Part shown: piece by piece, positions 17,262-27,547 of the stretch
How positions within the stretch are numbered: position 1 is the stretch's first letter
Layout of the letters: each line of letters begins with the position of its first letter
Source of the DNA: Ornithinimicrobium sp. F0845
GTDB taxonomy: Bacteria; Actinomycetota; Actinomycetes; Actinomycetales; Dermatophilaceae
Direction: 5' to 3'
Assembly (NCBI RefSeq): GCF_023015765.1
Contig: NZ_JALKAL010000010.1
Span: 62,001-126,000 of the forward strand
DNA: 64,000 bases
Notes under the pieces: generated by a model
Seen by the model: the letters and a program-made list of their open reading frames with translations, nothing else
Told to the model about the DNA's origin: nothing
Database searches by the model: none
Position numbers and translations under genes: made by a program

Positions 17262-18995
17262 TCAGGCCCGGGTGAGCTCCTCCATGGTGGCCCGGACAGC
17301 GGCCAGGCGGCGGGCAGCCTCGGCACGGGCGTTCGCGAGAGCGCGTGCAGCCTCGGCACGGGCGTTCGCCAGAGCACGGGCAGCCTCCGCGGGCTCCGCC
17401 AGACCCACACCCTCCACGGGCACGATCGCCTCGAGGTAGACCTTGAGCTTGGGCTCGGTGCCGCTCGGTCGCACGATCACGCGGGTGTCGTCGGCCAGGA
17501 GGTACCGCAGGCCCTCGGTAGGCGGCAGGCCGCCGGCGCCCAGGGCGAGGTCCTCGACGCTGGTCACGGCCGAGCCACCCAGCTCGGTCGGCGGCGCGGC
17601 GCGGAGCCGGTCCATGACCGGGGCGATGAGCGCGAGGTCGGTGACCCGCACCGAGAACGCGTCGGTCTGGTGGACGCCGTGGGCCAGGGCCAGGTCGTCC
17701 AGCACGTCCGTCAGCCGACGACCGTCAGCCTTGAGTGTCGCCGCGAGCTCGGCGACCAGCAGGGCCGCGGTGATCCCGTCCTTGTCCGGCACGTTGGCGG
17801 GGTCGACGCAGTAGCCGAGCGCCTCCTCATAACCGAACCGCAGACCCTCGACGCGGCCGATCCACTTGAAGCCGGTGAGCGTCTCCTGCGCGGGCAGTCC
17901 CGCGGCACGAGCCATCGCGGCGAGCAACCGCGAGGAGACGATGGACCGCGCCAGGACGGTGTGCTCGCCCTCAGGGTCCACGCCGCGGTTGATGATGTGC
18001 TGCCCCAGCAGGGCGCCGACCTCGTCGCCGCGCAGCATGCGCCACCCCTGGCCGTCCTCGACGGCGACAGCGCACCGGTCGGCGTCCGGGTCGTTGGCGA
18101 TCACGAGATCGGGCCGGACCTTCTCGGCCTGCGCCAGAGCGGCATCGATCGCGCCCGGCTCCTCGGGGTTGGGGAAGGAGACCGTCGGGAACTCGGGGTC
18201 CGGAGCGGACTGGGTGAGCACGGCCTGCGGCTCCGGGAACCCGGCCGCGGCGAAGGCACGCAGCACGGTGTCTGAGCCCACCCCGTGCAGCGCGGTGTGG
18301 ACCACCGAGACGTCACGGGGGCTGTCGGGAGCCACGACGGAGGCGGCGGTCGCGACATACTCATCGAGCAGCCGGTCGTCCAGGGTCTCCCAGCCGGTCC
18401 TGGCCAGAGGCACGTCCGCGGCGCGGGTCACGGCGGCGATGTGCGCGGCGATGTCGCTGTCGACCGGGGGCACGATCTGCGAGCCGTCGCCGAGATAGAC
18501 CTTGTAACCGTTGTCCTGCGGCGGGTTGTGGCTGGCCGTCACCATCACGCCCGCGTCGGCGCCCAGGTGCCCGATCGCGAAGGCGAGCACGGGCGTCGGC
18601 AGCGGGCGGGGCAGCACCAGCGCCCGCCCGCCGGCCGCGGTCACCACGGCCGCGGTGTCCCGGGCGAACACGTCGGAGTTGTAGCGCGCGTCGAAGCCGA
18701 TCACCACGGTCGGCTCGGGATCGACCCGCTCCCTCAAGTATGTCGTGAGGCCGGCTGCCGCACGGATCACCACCACCCGGTTCATCCGGTTGGGCCCGGC
18801 ACCCAGTGCCCCGCGCAGGCCGGCCGTGCCGAACTCCAGGAACCCGGAGAACCGGTCCGCCAGGTCGGCGAGCGCCTCCTCGTCGGAGGAGCGGGCCGCC
18901 TCCAGGACGCCGGACAGCTCGGCGCGGGTGTCCGGGTCGGGGTCGTCGGCGAGCCACGCCTCGGCGAGGGAGACGAGGTCGGTGGGTGACGGCAT
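17262..18995 (-). CDS. Phosphoglucomutase/phosphomannomutase-type phosphosugar mutase
   Basis: 577 aa from the ATG complementary to 18993-18995, two bases after the PNP stop. Alpha-D-phosphohexomutase features: FGTAGLRG near 45, phosphoserine loop TASHNPPQDNGYK near 154, metal loop NDPDADRCAV near 301, sugar loop EEALGY, and phosphate loop VRPSGTEPKLKVY near the end. Next to PNP it probably acts as phosphopentomutase in nucleoside salvage (M. tuberculosis pmmB/deoD context). The last 45 residues are an unusual Ala/Arg/Glu tail with ARALANARAEA repeated, coded by a 42-bp direct repeat at about 17311-17395. Confidence 0.9.
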   Translation of the reverse strand: MPSPTDLVSLAEAWLADDPDPDTRAELSGVLEAARSSDEEALADLADRFSGFLEFGTAGLRGALGAGPNRMNRVVVIRAAAGLTTYLRERVDPEPTVVIGFDARYNSDVFARDTAAVVTAAGGRALVLPRPLPTPVLAFAIGHLGADAGVMVTASHNPPQDNGYKVYLGDGSQIVPPVDSDIAAHIAAVTRAADVPLARTGWETLDDRLLDEYVATAASVVAPDSPRDVSVVHTALHGVGSDTVLRAFAAAGFPEPQAVLTQSAPDPEFPTVSFPNPEEPGAIDAALAQAEKVRPDLVIANDPDADRCAVAVEDGQGWRMLRGDEVGALLGQHIINRGVDPEGEHTVLARSIVSSRLLAAMARAAGLPAQETLTGFKWIGRVEGLRFGYEEALGYCVDPANVPDKDGITAALLVAELAATLKADGRRLTDVLDDLALAHGVHQTDAFSVRVTDLALIAPVMDRLRAAPPTELGGSAVTSVEDLALGAGGLPPTEGLRYLLADDTRVIVRPSGTEPKLKVYLEAIVPVEGVGLAEPAEAARALANARAEAARALANARAEAARRLAAVRATMEELTRA

Positions 18996-18997
18996 AC

Positions 18998-19804
18998 TCA
19001 GATCCTCGCCACGATCTGGGAGAGCAGCTCGCCGCAGCGCTGGGCCGCGGCCTGACCTGCCTGCATGACCTCCTCGTGGGACAGCGCGGTCTCGCTGATG
19101 CCGGCCGCGGCGTTGGTGACCAGGGACACGCCCAGGACGTCCATCCCGGCCTCGCGCGCCGCGATCGCCTCCAGCGTCGTGGACATCCCGACGAGGTCGC
19201 CACCCAGGATCTTGGCCATCTGGACCTCGGCCGGTGTCTCGTAGTGCGGCCCGCGGAACTGGACGTAGACACCCTCGTCGAGGCTCGGGTCGACCTCGCG
19301 TGCCAGGTCGCGCAGCCGCGGGGTGTAGAGGTCGGTGAGGTCGACGAAGTTGGCGCCCTCGACGGGCGACTCGCCCGTCAGGTTGATGTGGTCCCGGATG
19401 AGCACGGGCGTGCCGGGAGCCCAGGCCGGGTTGAGGCCGCCGCAGCCGTTGGTGAGCACGATCGTCCGGCAACCCGCCGCGGCCGCCGTGCGCACGGCGT
19501 GCACGACCGCGCGGACGCCGCGGCCCTCGTAGAAGTGGGTGCGGGTGCCGAAGACCAGGGCGCGCTTGCGGCTGCCGGACACGGCGACCGAGCGCATGGT
19601 GCCGGTGTGGCCGGCGACGGCTGCGCCGGTGAAGCCCGGTACCGCTGTGTTGTCGACGGTGGCGACCGTCTCACCGATGAGATCGGCGGTCGGTCCCCAC
19701 CCGGATCCGAGGACCAGGGCGATGTCGTGGGTGGCGGCGCCGGTGCGCTCGGCGATGACGGTGGCCGCGGCGCGGGCCACCTCTGCAGGGGTTTCGGTGG
19801 TCAC
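18998..19804 (-). CDS. Purine nucleoside phosphorylase
   Basis: 268 aa from GTG at 19802-19804. A start further upstream (to 19855) is possible but would overlap the divergent LpdA gene. It splits inosine or guanosine with phosphate into base and ribose-1-phosphate, supplying the adjacent mutase. Motifs: LVLGSGWG, VPGF, RTHFYEG, the LTNGCGGLNP loop, GPHYETPAEV and the VGMSTTLEA segment, all of the trimeric PNP class. Commonly named deoD or punA in actinobacteria. Confidence 0.92.
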   Translation of the reverse strand: MTTETPAEVARAAATVIAERTGAATHDIALVLGSGWGPTADLIGETVATVDNTAVPGFTGAAVAGHTGTMRSVAVSGSRKRALVFGTRTHFYEGRGVRAVVHAVRTAAAAGCRTIVLTNGCGGLNPAWAPGTPVLIRDHINLTGESPVEGANFVDLTDLYTPRLRDLAREVDPSLDEGVYVQFRGPHYETPAEVQMAKILGGDLVGMSTTLEAIAAREAGMDVLGVSLVTNAAAGISETALSHEEVMQAGQAAAQRCGELLSQIVARI

Positions 19805-19827
19805 CGGGGCAGCGTACCGATGGTTGG

Positions 19828-21294
19828 ATGGGTCCCGTGAGTGGAACGCAGACATCAGTGGTCATCGTCGGAGGCGGCCCGGGCGGATATGAGGCTGCCC
19901 TGCCCGCTGCGCACCTGGGAGCCAGGGTCACCGTGGTCGAGCGCGAGGGTGTGGGGGGCGCCGCCGTGCTCACCGACTGCGTTCCCAGCAAGGCGCTGAT
20001 CGCGACCGCCGACTTCATGGACCGCTTCAGCGCGGCCGAGCGGATCGGTGTCCACTTCGACGACGCGCCGGGCGACCAGGGGGTGACCGCGCACCTGCCC
20101 GAGGTCAACGAGCGCATCATGGGCCTGGCCGGGGCGCAGAGCCAGGACATCCGGGGCAAGCTGGTCGCCGCGGGCGTCGAGGTCGTCCAGGGCGCCGGCC
20201 GCATCGTCCGCCCCGGACTGGTCGAGGTGGCGACCGGCGTGGGGAGCGTCGAGTCGGGTGAGGAGCCGGCGCCGTCCGGCGCCGAGCGGGCCGGCCAGAC
20301 CAGGAGCCTCGAGGCCGACATGATCCTGGTCGCCACCGGGGCCCGCCCCCGGGTGCTGGACACGGCGGTGCCCGACGGCGAGCGCATCCTGACCTGGCAG
20401 CAGATCTATGACCTGACCGAACTGCCCGAGCACCTGATCGTCATCGGGTCCGGTGTGACCGGTGCCGAGCTCGCCCACGCCTATCTCGGTCTCGGGTGCC
20501 GCGTCACGCTGGTCTCCTCCCGGGACCGTGTCCTGCCCGGCGAGGACCAAGACGCCGCGACCGTGCTGGAGGAGGTCTTCCGCGGCCGCGGCATGGAGGT
20601 GCTCAACCGGTCCCGCGCAGGTGGGGTCGTCCGCGACGGCGACGAGGTGGTGGTGACCCTCGTGGACGGGCGCGAGGTCCGGGGCTCCCACGCGCTGCTG
20701 GCCGTCGGTTCCATCCCGAACACCCAGGACCTGGGGCTGGAGGAGTCGGGCGTCGTGCTCTCGGAGTCGGGCCACGTCGTGGTCGACCGGGTCTCGCGGA
20801 CCTCGGTGCCCGGGATCTATGCCGCAGGGGACTGCACGGGCGTCCTGCCCCTGGCTTCCGTGGCGGCGATGCAGGGTCGGATCGCGGTCGCGCACGCCCT
20901 GGGCGACGCGGTCGCGCCGCTCAACCTCGGGCGGGTCAGCTCCAACATCTTCACCGACCCCGAGATCGCCACCGTCGGTGTCTCCCAGGCCGATGTGGAC
21001 TCCGGCAAGGTCGACGCACGCTCGGTGATGCTGCCGCTGACCGGCAACCCGCGCGCCAAGATGCAGAACACCAAGCACGGGTTCGTCAAGATCTTCGCGC
21101 GCAAGGGCAGCGACACGATCCTGGGCGGCGTCGTCGTGGCCCCCCGGGCCAGCGAGCTGATCTTCCCGATCACGCTGGCCGTGGCCAACCGGCTCAACGT
21201 CGACCAGTTCGCCTCGACGTTCACCGTGTATCCCTCGATGTCCGGCTCCATCGCCGAGGCGGCCCGGCAGCTGCACAGCACGGAGACCGACTGA
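19828..21294 (+). CDS. lpdA: NAD(P)H-quinone dehydrogenase, LpdA type (flavoprotein disulfide reductase family)
   Basis: 488 aa (GTG 19837 is an alternative start). FAD motif VVIVGGGPGGYEAAL and a second NAD motif IVIGSGVTGAELAHAYLGLG near 205. The FAD motif with GIYAAGDCTG and the C-terminal dimerisation domain with FTVYPSMSGSIAEAARQL complete the fold. At the usual redox CXXXXC site it reads GGAAVLTDCVPSK, so the first Cys is missing, as I recall for mycobacterial LpdA, which reduces quinones rather than lipoamide. Divergent from the PNP gene. Confidence 0.88.
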   Translation: MGPVSGTQTSVVIVGGGPGGYEAALPAAHLGARVTVVEREGVGGAAVLTDCVPSKALIATADFMDRFSAAERIGVHFDDAPGDQGVTAHLPEVNERIMGLAGAQSQDIRGKLVAAGVEVVQGAGRIVRPGLVEVATGVGSVESGEEPAPSGAERAGQTRSLEADMILVATGARPRVLDTAVPDGERILTWQQIYDLTELPEHLIVIGSGVTGAELAHAYLGLGCRVTLVSSRDRVLPGEDQDAATVLEEVFRGRGMEVLNRSRAGGVVRDGDEVVVTLVDGREVRGSHALLAVGSIPNTQDLGLEESGVVLSESGHVVVDRVSRTSVPGIYAAGDCTGVLPLASVAAMQGRIAVAHALGDAVAPLNLGRVSSNIFTDPEIATVGVSQADVDSGKVDARSVMLPLTGNPRAKMQNTKHGFVKIFARKGSDTILGGVVVAPRASELIFPITLAVANRLNVDQFASTFTVYPSMSGSIAEAARQLHSTETD

Positions 21295-21320
21295 TCGCGG
21301 CGTCTGGTCTCCCCCCGGCG

Positions 21321-21345
21321 CTCACCGGGACTGGTGCCCGGTGAG
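21321..21345. terminator. Hairpin after lpdA
   Basis: CTCACCGGG (21321-21329) and CCCGGTGAG (21337-21345) form a perfect 9-bp stem with a 7-nt loop, 27 bases after the lpdA stop. It lies between converging lpdA and nhaC genes, so it may serve both. Confidence 0.5.
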
Positions 21346-21417
21346 GCGTGAATGCGGGGTTGGTGCTCGGCTAGGCCGAATGCCGCGCAGTGAGCAGTGT
21401 GACTGGTGTGGCAACGG

Positions 21418-23028
21418 CTAGGCCTGGACGCGTTCTGCCTGCTCCTCGGTCGGGATCTCCTCCTCCAGCGGCGTGAGCAGGGTCTTGGCCGCGAGGGCTC
21501 CCAGCGCCAGGAAGCCGAGCGTGGCCAGCAGGCCGACCAACCCGTTGATTGTCAGGGCGAACACGACATAACCCAGCAGGGCGATGGCTGCGCTGACGAG
21601 GGCATAGGGCAGCTGGGTGGTCACGTGCGTCATGACGTTGGCCCCGGATCCGGTGCTGGACAGGATGGTCGTGTCGCTGATGGGGGAGCAGTGGTCGCCG
21701 AAGACAGCGCCAGCGAGCACCGCGCCGAAGGCCGGGAGCAGGAGCTCGGCGCCGCCGTCGACGCTGTTCATGATCTGCCCTGCGATGGGCAGCAGCAGAC
21801 CGAACGAGCCCCACGAGGTGCCGGTGGAGAAGGCCATCGCCCCGGCCAGGCAGAACATCAGGGGGATCAGCCAGGCGGGGGGCACCGCGGCGTGGTTGAC
21901 CAGGTCGCCGAGGTACTGGCCGGTGCCGAGCTGGCCGATCAGGTCGCCGAGCATCCACGCGAGCAGCAGGATCGACACCGCGGGCATCATCGACTTGATG
22001 CCTTCCCAGAAGCCGAGCCCGAGGGTTGAGGGGCTGAACTTCGGGTTGGCCGTGGTGTAGCGGAGGTAGTAGTAGAGGGCCGCGGCCAGACCGAGTCCGC
22101 CGCCCCAGAGGAGCGACAGGCTGACGTCGGTGTTGGCGAAGATCGAGAGCACGTCCCAGCTGCCACCACCCTGGTAGCCGGTCCAGATGATGCCCCCGAG
22201 GACGCCGACGACCAGGAGGACGAACGGGATGATCAGGGCGCGCTTGGAGCCGGGGTGGTGCACGGGCAGGTCCTCGGCCAGCTCACCGGGGATGATCTCG
22301 TCGGGGTTGAAGGTCCTGCCGGCGGTGATAGCTCGCCGCTCCTCGGTGCGCATCGGGCCGATCTCGACGTGCAGCATGACGGTGACCCAGACCATCAGGA
22401 CGGCCACGATGGCGTAGTAGTTCATGGCGGCGGCGCCCAGGAACGCCTCCACATCGCTGACCACCAGCGCGGAGCTGGCGACGATGGGCGCCATGATGCC
22501 GATGATGCTGGCGCCCCAGCTGGAGAACGGTGCCAGCACGGCGACCGGCGCCGAGGTGGAGTCGACGACGTAGGCGAGCTTGGCCCGGGACACGTTGTGC
22601 TTGTCGGTCACCGGACGGGCCACCTGCCCGACGGCCAGGGCGTTGAAGTAGTCGTCGATGAAGATGACGATGCCGAGGACGGCCGGGAGGATCTTGGCGC
22701 CGCGCCGCGTGTGGATGCGCTCGACCGCCCAGTCCGAGAAGGCTCGCGTGCCCCCGGACATCATGATCAGGGCCGCGATGATCCCCAGGAGCAGGGTGAA
22801 GACCAGGATGAAGACGTAGTAGGTGTTCACCGCGCCCTCGTCCCAGAAGATCACGCGGAAGGCGTTCCACACCAGGCTGAGGGTCTCCAGCGGATTGAAG
22901 CCGGCCACCAGCAGCGCGCTGGCCACCACGCCGGAGCCCAGGCTGAGCAGGACCCGTTTGGTGATGAGCACCAGCGCGATCGCGATGACCGGCGGCAGGA
23001 CCGTCAGGATGGGGTAGTCGTCGACCAT
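21418..23028 (-). CDS. NhaC-family Na+/H+ (or amino-acid/proton) antiporter
   Basis: 536 aa from the ATG at 23026-23028, which has GGAGGG upstream on its strand. It has about 12 hydrophobic segments. Family features include GTRAFSDWAVERIHTRRGAK, FIDDYFNALAVGQVARPVTDKH, DSTSAPVAVLAPFSSWG and GTSWGSFGLLLPIAG, and a tail with SPISDTTILSSTG. It imports protons in exchange for sodium, or exchanges small organic acids in some members. It stands alone between lpdA (convergent) and the biotin carboxylase gene; a start at 23064 would add an unlikely basic leader. Confidence 0.88.
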   Translation of the reverse strand: MVDDYPILTVLPPVIAIALVLITKRVLLSLGSGVVASALLVAGFNPLETLSLVWNAFRVIFWDEGAVNTYYVFILVFTLLLGIIAALIMMSGGTRAFSDWAVERIHTRRGAKILPAVLGIVIFIDDYFNALAVGQVARPVTDKHNVSRAKLAYVVDSTSAPVAVLAPFSSWGASIIGIMAPIVASSALVVSDVEAFLGAAAMNYYAIVAVLMVWVTVMLHVEIGPMRTEERRAITAGRTFNPDEIIPGELAEDLPVHHPGSKRALIIPFVLLVVGVLGGIIWTGYQGGGSWDVLSIFANTDVSLSLLWGGGLGLAAALYYYLRYTTANPKFSPSTLGLGFWEGIKSMMPAVSILLLAWMLGDLIGQLGTGQYLGDLVNHAAVPPAWLIPLMFCLAGAMAFSTGTSWGSFGLLLPIAGQIMNSVDGGAELLLPAFGAVLAGAVFGDHCSPISDTTILSSTGSGANVMTHVTTQLPYALVSAAIALLGYVVFALTINGLVGLLATLGFLALGALAAKTLLTPLEEEIPTEEQAERVQA

Positions 23029-23105
23029 GGCACGCCCTCCGCTCAAGTGGTGGGTCCGAGCCAACCACTGTCAGGCCACGGCCGCTACCCGTCTGCGGGC
23101 GGGCG

Positions 23106-24878
23106 TCAGTCCTTGAGCTCGCAGATGGCAGCGCCGTTGCCGACGGTCTGGCCGACCTCGGCGGACAGGCCGGTGACGGTGCCGGCCTTGTGGGCGTTGA
23201 TCGGCTGCTCCATCTTCATCGCCTCGAGCACCACGACCAGGTCACCCTCGGCGACCTGTTGGCCCTCCTCGACAGCGATCTTGACGATCGTGCCCTGCAT
23301 CGGCGCGGTCACGGCGTCGCCCGAGGCCGCGGCGGCACCGCCGCCGGAGCGGGAGCGCTTCGGGGCCTTCTTCCGCGCGCCGCCGCCGCTGCCGCCACCC
23401 AGGGCCAGGCCGCCCGGCAGGGAGACCTCGATGCGCTTACCGCCGACCTCGACCACGAGGTTCTGGCGCTCCGCGGGCTGGTCGTCGGCGTCTGCCGTTG
23501 GCCCGGCATACGGCTCGATCTGGTTGTCGAACTCGGTCTCCATCCAGCGGGTGTGAACCGAGAACGGCTGCTCGGGGTCCTCCGGGGCGAAGGCCGGGTC
23601 CTCCACGACGGCGCGGTGGAAGGTGAGCGCGGTCGGCATCCCCTCCACGACGAACTCGGCGAGCGCGCGGCGGGAGCGGGCCAGCGCCTCCTGGCGGTCC
23701 CGGCCGGTGACGATCAGCTTGGCCAGCATGGAGTCGAAGGCGCCGGCGACCACGTCACCCTCCTCGACGCCGGAGTCCAGGCGGACACCCGGCCCGCTGG
23801 GCACCTTGTAGGTCAGCACGCTGCCCGGCGCCGGCAGGAAGCCACGGCCCGGGTCCTCGCCGTTGATGCGGAACTCGATGGAGTGCCCGCGGACCTGCGT
23901 GGCGTCGTATCCCAGCTCCTCGCCGTCGGCGATCCGGAACTGCTCGCGGACCAGGTCGATGCCGGTGACCTCCTCGGTGACCGGGTGCTCAACCTGCAGG
24001 CGGGTGTTGACCTCGAGGAAGGAGATGGTGCCGTCCTGGCCGACGAGGAACTCGCAGGTGCCGGCCCCGACGTAGCCGGCCTCCGTCAGGATCGCCTTGG
24101 AGGCGCGGTCCAGCTCGGCCTGCTGCTCCGAGGACAGGAACGGCGCGGGGGCCTCCTCGACCAGCTTCTGGTGGCGGCGCTGCAGGGAGCAGTCGCGCGT
24201 GGACACCACGACGACGTTGCCGTGCTGGTCGGCCAGGCACTGGGTCTCCACGTGCCGCGGCTTGTCGAGATAGCGCTCCACGAAGCACTCGCCGCGCCCG
24301 AAGGCGGAGACCGCCTCGCGGACCGCCGAGTCGAACAGCTCGGGGATCTCCTCGATGGTGCGGGCCACCTTCAGGCCGCGGCCGCCACCGCCGTAGGCCG
24401 CCTTGATCGCGACCGGCAGACCGTGCTCCTGGGCGAACGCCACGACCTCGTCGGCGTCGGCGACCGGGTCATTGGTGCCGGGCACCAGCGGCGCGCCGGC
24501 CGCGGTCGCGATGTGCCGCGCCTTGACCTTGTCACCGAGGGAGTCGATCGCCTCGGGGCCGGGCCCGATCCAGGTCAGGCCCGCGTCGATCACCGCTTGG
24601 GCGAAGGAGGCGTTCTCGGCGAGGAAGCCGTAGCCGGGGTGCACCGCGTCGGCGCCCGCCTGGCGCGCGACGTCGATCAGCTTCTCCTGCACCAGGTAGG
24701 AGTCGCCGGGGGTGCTGCCGCCCAGCGCGTAGGCCTCGTCAGCCACCTTGACGTGCAACGCGTCCCGGTCGGGCTCGGCATACACGGCGACGGACCCGAG
24801 GCCGGCGTCCTTGCAGGCGCGGGCGATGCGGACGGCGATCTCGCCGCGGTTGGCGATAAGGACCTTGCTGATCGGCAT
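23106..24878 (-). CDS. Acyl-CoA carboxylase alpha subunit (biotin carboxylase plus biotin carrier)
   Basis: 590 aa. Biotin carboxylase domain: [17 protein letters not shown] at the N-terminus, [16 protein letters not shown]-grasp loop [11 protein letters not shown] near 165, [16 protein letters not shown] near 290. A basic Ala/Lys linker is followed by a C-terminal biotinyl domain with EAMKM (acceptor Lys near 555). It carboxylates biotin with ATP and bicarbonate for acyl-CoA carboxylases; the matching beta and epsilon subunits are at 52.2-54.1 kb. The minus-strand TACAGT (plus 24885-24890) is six bases before ATG, so it is leaderless. Equivalent to actinobacterial accA3. Confidence 0.92.
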   Translation of the reverse strand: MPISKVLIANRGEIAVRIARACKDAGLGSVAVYAEPDRDALHVKVADEAYALGGSTPGDSYLVQEKLIDVARQAGADAVHPGYGFLAENASFAQAVIDAGLTWIGPGPEAIDSLGDKVKARHIATAAGAPLVPGTNDPVADADEVVAFAQEHGLPVAIKAAYGGGGRGLKVARTIEEIPELFDSAVREAVSAFGRGECFVERYLDKPRHVETQCLADQHGNVVVVSTRDCSLQRRHQKLVEEAPAPFLSSEQQAELDRASKAILTEAGYVGAGTCEFLVGQDGTISFLEVNTRLQVEHPVTEEVTGIDLVREQFRIADGEELGYDATQVRGHSIEFRINGEDPGRGFLPAPGSVLTYKVPSGPGVRLDSGVEEGDVVAGAFDSMLAKLIVTGRDRQEALARSRRALAEFVVEGMPTALTFHRAVVEDPAFAPEDPEQPFSVHTRWMETEFDNQIEPYAGPTADADDQPAERQNLVVEVGGKRIEVSLPGGLALGGGSGGGARKKAPKRSRSGGGAAAASGDAVTAPMQGTIVKIAVEEGQQVAEGDLVVVLEAMKMEQPINAHKAGTVTGLSAEVGQTVGNGAAICELKD

Positions 24879-24911
24879 GGGGTCACTGTAATGGCAGGGG
24901 TCAGCGCCCCT

Positions 24912-26114
24912 TCACCGTGGCAGGGTGCGCAGCGCCTCCAGCAGCCGGTCGACATCGGAGGCGTCGTTGTAGGGCGCCAGCCCGACGCGCACCCCACCCT
25001 CGGCGCCCAGCCCCAGGCGCTGACTGGTCTCCCAGGCGTAGAAGTGGCTCGCGGGGGCGTTGACGCCGTGGTCGGCCAGGTGCTGCCGGACGACCTGGCT
25101 GTCGACGCCGTCGACGGTGAACAGCACCGTGGGGGTGCGGCGCACGGCATTGCTGTAGACCCGGACCCCCGGCAGCTCGCGGAGCGGTCCCTCGAGCCGT
25201 GCGAGCAGCTCCTCCTCGTGCTCCTCCAGCGCGGAGTATGACGTCACGAGCCGCTCCCTGCGCGTGCCGGTCCGTCCCGGGACCAGGTCGGCGAGGACGT
25301 CGACCGCGGCCGTGGTCCCGGCCATCAGCTCGTAGGGGAGGGTGCCCAGCTCGAAACGCTCGGGCACGACGTCGGGGGAGGGCAGCAGCTTGGCCGGGCG
25401 CAGCGGCTCCAGCGTCTCGGGCCGGGCTGCCAGCACACCGCAGTGCGGCCCGAGAAACTTGTAGGGGGAGCTGACCCAGAAGTCCGCGCCCGAGGCCTCC
25501 AGATCGGGCAGCACGTGCGCCGTCGCGTGCACCCCGTCGACGTAGACCTGGGCACCCTCCTCGTGCACCATCTCGGCGAGGACCGGCAGGTCCGGGCGGG
25601 TGCCGATGAGGTTCGAGGCGGCCGTCAGGGCCACGAGCCGGGTCCGGTCCGAGAGCACCCTCGCGAGGTGGTCGGTCGTGAGCTCGCCCGTCGCGGGGTC
25701 GAAGTCGAGCCAGCGCAGCGTGGCGCCGGACTGCTCAGCGGCGTAGACCCACGGCCGCACGTTGCAGTCGTGGTCGAGGCGGCTCACCACGATCTCGTCG
25801 CCCGGACCCCAGTCGGCGGCCAGGGTGCGGCTGAACTGGAAGGTCAGCTCGGTGGCCGACCGACCGAAGACGATGCCGCGTGGGTCGGCCGCCAGCAGGT
25901 CGCCCATCGCCTCCCGGGCCTCGGCCACGATCTGCTCGGCCCGGCGCTCGGCCGCCGTGACCGTGCCGCGGTTGGCCACGGCTGCGGTCAGGGTGGCCGC
26001 GACGGCCCGCGCCACCCGTTCGGGCGTCTGGGTGCCGCCCGGGCCGTCGAAGTGGGCGGCCCCCTCGGTGAGGGCGGGGAACTGGGCACGGACGGAGGCC
26101 ACGTCATACTGCAT
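24912..26114 (-). CDS. SufS/CsdA-like cysteine desulfurase-like protein (class V aminotransferase)
   Basis: 400 aa PLP enzyme. Features: [13 protein letters not shown] at the N-terminus, [53 protein letters not shown] and the PLP lysine in [12 protein letters not shown] near 220. This matches the 'cysteine desulfurase-like' subgroup, whose substrate is uncertain, rather than a housekeeping SufS, since no suf genes are nearby. It ends 33 bp before the carboxylase ATG and has the same direction. Confidence 0.82.
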   Translation of the reverse strand: MQYDVASVRAQFPALTEGAAHFDGPGGTQTPERVARAVAATLTAAVANRGTVTAAERRAEQIVAEAREAMGDLLAADPRGIVFGRSATELTFQFSRTLAADWGPGDEIVVSRLDHDCNVRPWVYAAEQSGATLRWLDFDPATGELTTDHLARVLSDRTRLVALTAASNLIGTRPDLPVLAEMVHEEGAQVYVDGVHATAHVLPDLEASGADFWVSSPYKFLGPHCGVLAARPETLEPLRPAKLLPSPDVVPERFELGTLPYELMAGTTAAVDVLADLVPGRTGTRRERLVTSYSALEEHEEELLARLEGPLRELPGVRVYSNAVRRTPTVLFTVDGVDSQVVRQHLADHGVNAPASHFYAWETSQRLGLGAEGGVRVGLAPYNDASDVDRLLEALRTLPR

Positions 26115-26219
26115 GAGCTGATCCTGCCCCGTCGCCCCCGGTCAGGTTCAGGGGGGTCGGACCGCGCGGGACGGGACCACCCGGCATCCTTGGGGGACAC
26201 GTCATACGAAGGAGGCCAC

Positions 26220-27482
26220 GTGGTCCAGCGACAGGTGCCCCGGGCGGCCGAGGTCTTTGAGCTGATGCGCTTGCGCAGGTTCGAGCGCAACGGGAGGACA
26301 CGGCGCCTCCAGTCGGCGCAGACCATCGAGGACCTGCGCCGGATCGCCAAGCGCCGCACGCCGGCGGCGGCCTTCGACTACACCGACGGCGCGGCCGAGG
26401 CGGAGATCTCGCTGCAGCGCGCGGTGCAGGCCTTCGAGGACGTGGAGTTCCACCCGGCGATCCTTAACGACGTCTCGGAGGTCGACACGTCCACGACGGT
26501 GCTCGGTGGTCCCTCGGCGCTACCGTTCGGGATCGCGCCGACCGGGTTCACCCGGCTGATGCAGACCGAGGGAGAGGTGGCGGGTGCGGGGTCGGCCGGG
26601 GCGGCGGGGATCCCGTTCACACTGTCCACGCTGGGGACGACCTCGATCGAGGACGTGAGGGCGGCGAACCCGCACGGGCGCAACTGGTTCCAGCTGTACG
26701 TCATGCGGCAGCGGGAGATCTCCTACGGCCTGGTCGAGCGGGCGGCTGCCGCTGGGTTCGACACCCTGTTCTTCACCGTCGACACGCCGGTGGCCGGGGC
26801 CCGGCTGCGGGACACCCGCAACGGCTTCTCGATCCCGCCGCAGCTCGCGCTGCGCACCGTCGCCAACGCCTCGCTCCGGCCCTGGTGGTGGTGGGACTTC
26901 CTGACCACGCCGAAGCTGGAGTTCGCCTCCCTGTCCGAGACCGGCGGCACCGTCGGGGAGCTGCTCAACTCGGCGATGGACCCCTCGATCAACTTCGACG
27001 ACCTGGCCGAGATCCGGGCAATGTGGCCGGGCAAGCTGGCGGTCAAGGGAGTGCAGACGGTGCAGGACGCCAAGACGCTCACCGACCTCGGCGTGGACGC
27101 GATCCTGCTGTCCAACCACGGCGGCCGCCAGCTGGACCGTGCGCCCGTCCCCTTCCACCTGCTGCCCGAGGTGGTGCGCGAGGTCGGCGCGGACACCGAG
27201 GTCATGGTGGACACCGGCATCCGCAACGGTGCCGACGTGGTGGCCTCCCTGGCGCTGGGTGCCCGGTTCACGCTCGTCGGGCGCGCCTATCTGTATGGCC
27301 TGATGGCCGGCGGTCGCGAGGGCGTGGACCGGGCGATCGCGATCCTGGCCGACCAGGTCCGGCGCACCATGCAGCTGCTGCAGGTCCGCACCGTCGAGGA
27401 GCTCACCCCCGCGCACGTCACGCAGCTGACGCGCTTCAACCGGGTGGACGTCCAGACGCGGGCGGCCACCGAGGGCGGCTGA
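26220..27482 (+). CDS. FMN-dependent alpha-hydroxy-acid dehydrogenase (LldD-like)
   Basis: 420 aa from GTG 26220, with AAGGAGG at 26209-26215; the spacing is short, and ATG at residue 16 is an alternative. Hallmarks: [70 protein letters not shown] and the catalytic His/Arg motif [15 protein letters not shown] near 300. It oxidises L-lactate or a related 2-hydroxy acid and passes electrons to the quinone pool or oxygen. It is divergent from the desulfurase-like gene and followed by a toxin-antitoxin pair. Confidence 0.88.
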   Translation: MVQRQVPRAAEVFELMRLRRFERNGRTRRLQSAQTIEDLRRIAKRRTPAAAFDYTDGAAEAEISLQRAVQAFEDVEFHPAILNDVSEVDTSTTVLGGPSALPFGIAPTGFTRLMQTEGEVAGAGSAGAAGIPFTLSTLGTTSIEDVRAANPHGRNWFQLYVMRQREISYGLVERAAAAGFDTLFFTVDTPVAGARLRDTRNGFSIPPQLALRTVANASLRPWWWWDFLTTPKLEFASLSETGGTVGELLNSAMDPSINFDDLAEIRAMWPGKLAVKGVQTVQDAKTLTDLGVDAILLSNHGGRQLDRAPVPFHLLPEVVREVGADTEVMVDTGIRNGADVVASLALGARFTLVGRAYLYGLMAGGREGVDRAIAILADQVRRTMQLLQVRTVEELTPAHVTQLTRFNRVDVQTRAATEGG

Positions 27483-27516
27483 ACTCCGGGTCAAGTGCCA
27501 AAGTAGTGAGAGTTGT

Positions 27517-27546
27517 ACGTAAATGTACATAGATGTACATTTACGT
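27517..27546. promoter_or_regulatory. Perfect inverted-repeat operator before the vapB-like gene
   Basis: ACGTAAATGTACAT (27517-27530), two bases AG, then its exact reverse complement (27533-27546), ending one base before the antitoxin ATG. Each arm contains the self-complementary word ATGTACAT. The block is AT-rich in a GC-rich genome. This is the expected place and form of a site bound by the antitoxin or toxin-antitoxin complex for autorepression (inference). Confidence 0.75.
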
Positions 27547-27547
27547 C

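Noticed and set aside
18996-19472. Upstream extension of the mutase frame to 19472
   Set aside because: It overlaps PNP on the same strand; the family starts at the ATG of 18995, two bases after the PNP stop.
27488-27547. Operator region as a phage attachment site
   Set aside because: No integrase, tRNA end or second copy nearby; its position fits a toxin-antitoxin operator.
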